Shown here: piece by piece, positions 4,396-5,540 of the stretch
Numbering within the stretch: position 1 is the stretch's first letter
Layout of the letters: every line of letters starts with the position of its first letter
DNA from: Tannerella sp.
GTDB taxonomy: Bacteria > Bacteroidota > Bacteroidia > Bacteroidales > Tannerellaceae
Length of the DNA stretch: 5,540 nt
NCBI GenBank assembly: GCA_031261145.1
Contig: JAISJX010000204.1
Span: forward strand, 1-5,540
Direction: 5' to 3'
Program-made: the position numbers and the translations under genes
The notes under the pieces: generated by a model
What the model saw: the letters and a program-made list of their open reading frames with translations, nothing else
What the model was told of the DNA's origin: nothing
Database searches by the model: none

Positions 4396-5540
4396 ATGAA
4401 ACAGCATCATTTTTTAGCGTTCGACTTGGGCGCAACGAGCGGCCGGTCGATTCTCGGAACATTTGACGGTGTCAATTTTGAAATGAAAGAATTGACGCGA
4501 TTCCCCAATGCAACGATGGAATTGCATGGAAAGTATTACTGGAATGTTTTCGGTCTGTATGAATCCTTGAAAGAGGGTTTGAAAGTTTGCGCCAGGCAAG
4601 GTATTGAACTGACCTCCATCGGTATAGATACGTGGGGCGTCGATTTCGGATATATCGGAAAAGACGGTACGATACTGGGTGCGCCGCGCGCCTATCGCGA
4701 TCCTTATACGGATGGCGCCCCGGAAGATTTTTTCCGCTTGACGCCGCGCGAGGAAGTCTATCGGCTGACCGGTATCCAGATAATGAATTTCAATAGTTTG
4801 TACCAACTTTTCAGAGCGAAAGAAACCGGTTTCACGCCCTTGCATGAAGCGGATAAAATCCTGTTTATGCCGGATTTATTGTCGTATATGCTGACCGGAA
4901 AGCAGGTCTGTGAATATACGATTGCCTCTACTTCGCAGATGTTAAACCCGGCTACCCGCCTGATTGAACAGTCTTTGCTGGAAACCGCCGGCTTGTCGCC
5001 GTCGCTGGTGCATCCGTTAGTGGATCCCGGCGTGGTGATCGGAACGCTGACCGATGCGCTGGCCGAAGAAACCGGCGCAGGGAAAGTGCCCGTCGTGACG
5101 GTTGCCGGGCATGATACGGCATCGGCCATCCTCTCCGTGCCGACAGACAGCCCCAATTTTGCCTACCTGAGCAGCGGCACGTGGAGCCTGATGGGTGTCG
5201 AAACGGAAGCGCCCATCTTGACAAACGCTTCTTTTGAAAGCAATTTCACCAACGAAGGCGGTATCGAAGGAACGACCCGTTTCCTGAAAAATATCTGCGG
5301 GATGTGGCTGCTGGAACAGTGCAAGAAAGAGTGGGAGAAAGCAGGCCGCAGCTACACGTATTCCCAAATTGTAGAGCTTGCCGTGCAGGCCGGGAAGAGC
5401 CGTTCGATTATCAATCCGGACGATCCCCGTCTGGCGAATCCGGCCAGTATGACCAAAGCGATAGCAGCGGTTTGTGAAGATACGAATCAGCCGGTTCCGG
5501 CCTCGGATGCGGAATATATCCGTTGCATTTTCGAGAGCTT
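4396..5540 (+). CDS. rhaB: L-rhamnulokinase (partial, 3' end outside window)
   Basis: RhaB phosphorylates L-rhamnulose with ATP to L-rhamnulose-1-phosphate, the second step of cytoplasmic L-rhamnose breakdown, between the isomerase and the aldolase. The 381 residues seen are uninterrupted; family members have about 480-490, so roughly the last fifth is missing. The FGGY-kinase fold is shown by the phosphate-binding loop FDLGATSGRS (9-18), the substrate-side motif GIDTWGVDFGY (76-86), MPDLLSYMLTG (158-168), the catalytic VAGHDTASA (236-244, with Asp240 as the expected base) and the ATP-side YLSSGTWSLMG (257-267). These match rhamnulokinases better than xylulo- or fuculokinases. The start is an ATG in AT-rich DNA without a Shine-Dalgarno site, normal for the phylum. 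In Bacteroides this gene (also called rhaK) heads an operon with isomerase, permease and aldolase genes, which would lie to the right. The divergent AraC gene is its likely regulator. Confidence 0.96.
   Translation, partial: MKQHHFLAFDLGATSGRSILGTFDGVNFEMKELTRFPNATMELHGKYYWNVFGLYESLKEGLKVCARQGIELTSIGIDTWGVDFGYIGKDGTILGAPRAYRDPYTDGAPEDFFRLTPREEVYRLTGIQIMNFNSLYQLFRAKETGFTPLHEADKILFMPDLLSYMLTGKQVCEYTIASTSQMLNPATRLIEQSLLETAGLSPSLVHPLVDPGVVIGTLTDALAEETGAGKVPVVTVAGHDTASAILSVPTDSPNFAYLSSGTWSLMGVETEAPILTNASFESNFTNEGGIEGTTRFLKNICGMWLLEQCKKEWEKAGRSYTYSQIVELAVQAGKSRSIINPDDPRLANPASMTKAIAAVCEDTNQPVPASDAEYIRCIFES

Noticed and set aside
4414..5367. Several minus-strand open frames opposite rhaB
   Set aside because: They are shadows of the rhaB coding sequence, whose kinase motifs are intact, and their translations are low-complexity without domains.

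Overview
The window looks like a chromosomal segment of a member of the Bacteroidetes, most likely order Bacteroidales (Bacteroides, Parabacteroides or a relative). The grounds are a SusC-type TonB-dependent transporter with the usual N-terminal layout, an ECF sigma factor of the kind found beside such transporters, several copies of the Bacteroidetes -7 promoter element TAnnTTTG, little use of Shine-Dalgarno sites, and a moderate GC content with AT-rich gaps. No exact species can be named from the sequence alone.

Layout. Positions 1-910 (minus) hold the N-terminal 303 residues of a SusC/RagA-like outer-membrane transporter that carries an STN signalling domain; its C-terminal part lies beyond the left edge. 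Positions 911-1579 carry no intact gene. They hold a strong plus-strand terminator, a candidate small RNA that would be antisense to the susC leader, a short coding-like remnant, small tandem repeats and a 133-bp MITE-like inverted-repeat element. Positions 1580-2167 (minus) are an ECF sigma factor. Positions 2231-2611 and 2630-3340 (minus) are a glyoxalase-I-like VOC protein and an UlaG-like metallo-beta-lactamase-fold hydrolase, 18 bp apart and probably co-transcribed. Positions 3409-4293 (minus) are an AraC-family regulator, and from 4396 to the right edge (plus, cut by the window) runs L-rhamnulokinase (rhaB). Both long genes at the window edges are open-ended and uninterrupted as far as they can be read.

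How the parts work together. The right half is the head of an L-rhamnose catabolic locus: the AraC protein, transcribed divergently from rhaB, is very probably its rhamnose-responsive activator (RhaR-like). The left half looks like a trans-envelope signalling and glycan uptake locus, in which ECF sigma would drive an STN-bearing SusC. The anti-sigma (FecR-like) gene expected between them is missing; its place is taken by the MITE-like element and degraded sequence. The most interesting candidate is the roughly 100-nt plus-strand RNA at about 924-1024: it has a Bacteroidetes -7 box, two hairpins and a canonical terminator, and lies opposite the susC leader, the arrangement known for cis-encoded repressor RNAs of Bacteroides polysaccharide-utilisation loci. 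All start sites, promoters and the RNA are sequence-based predictions.
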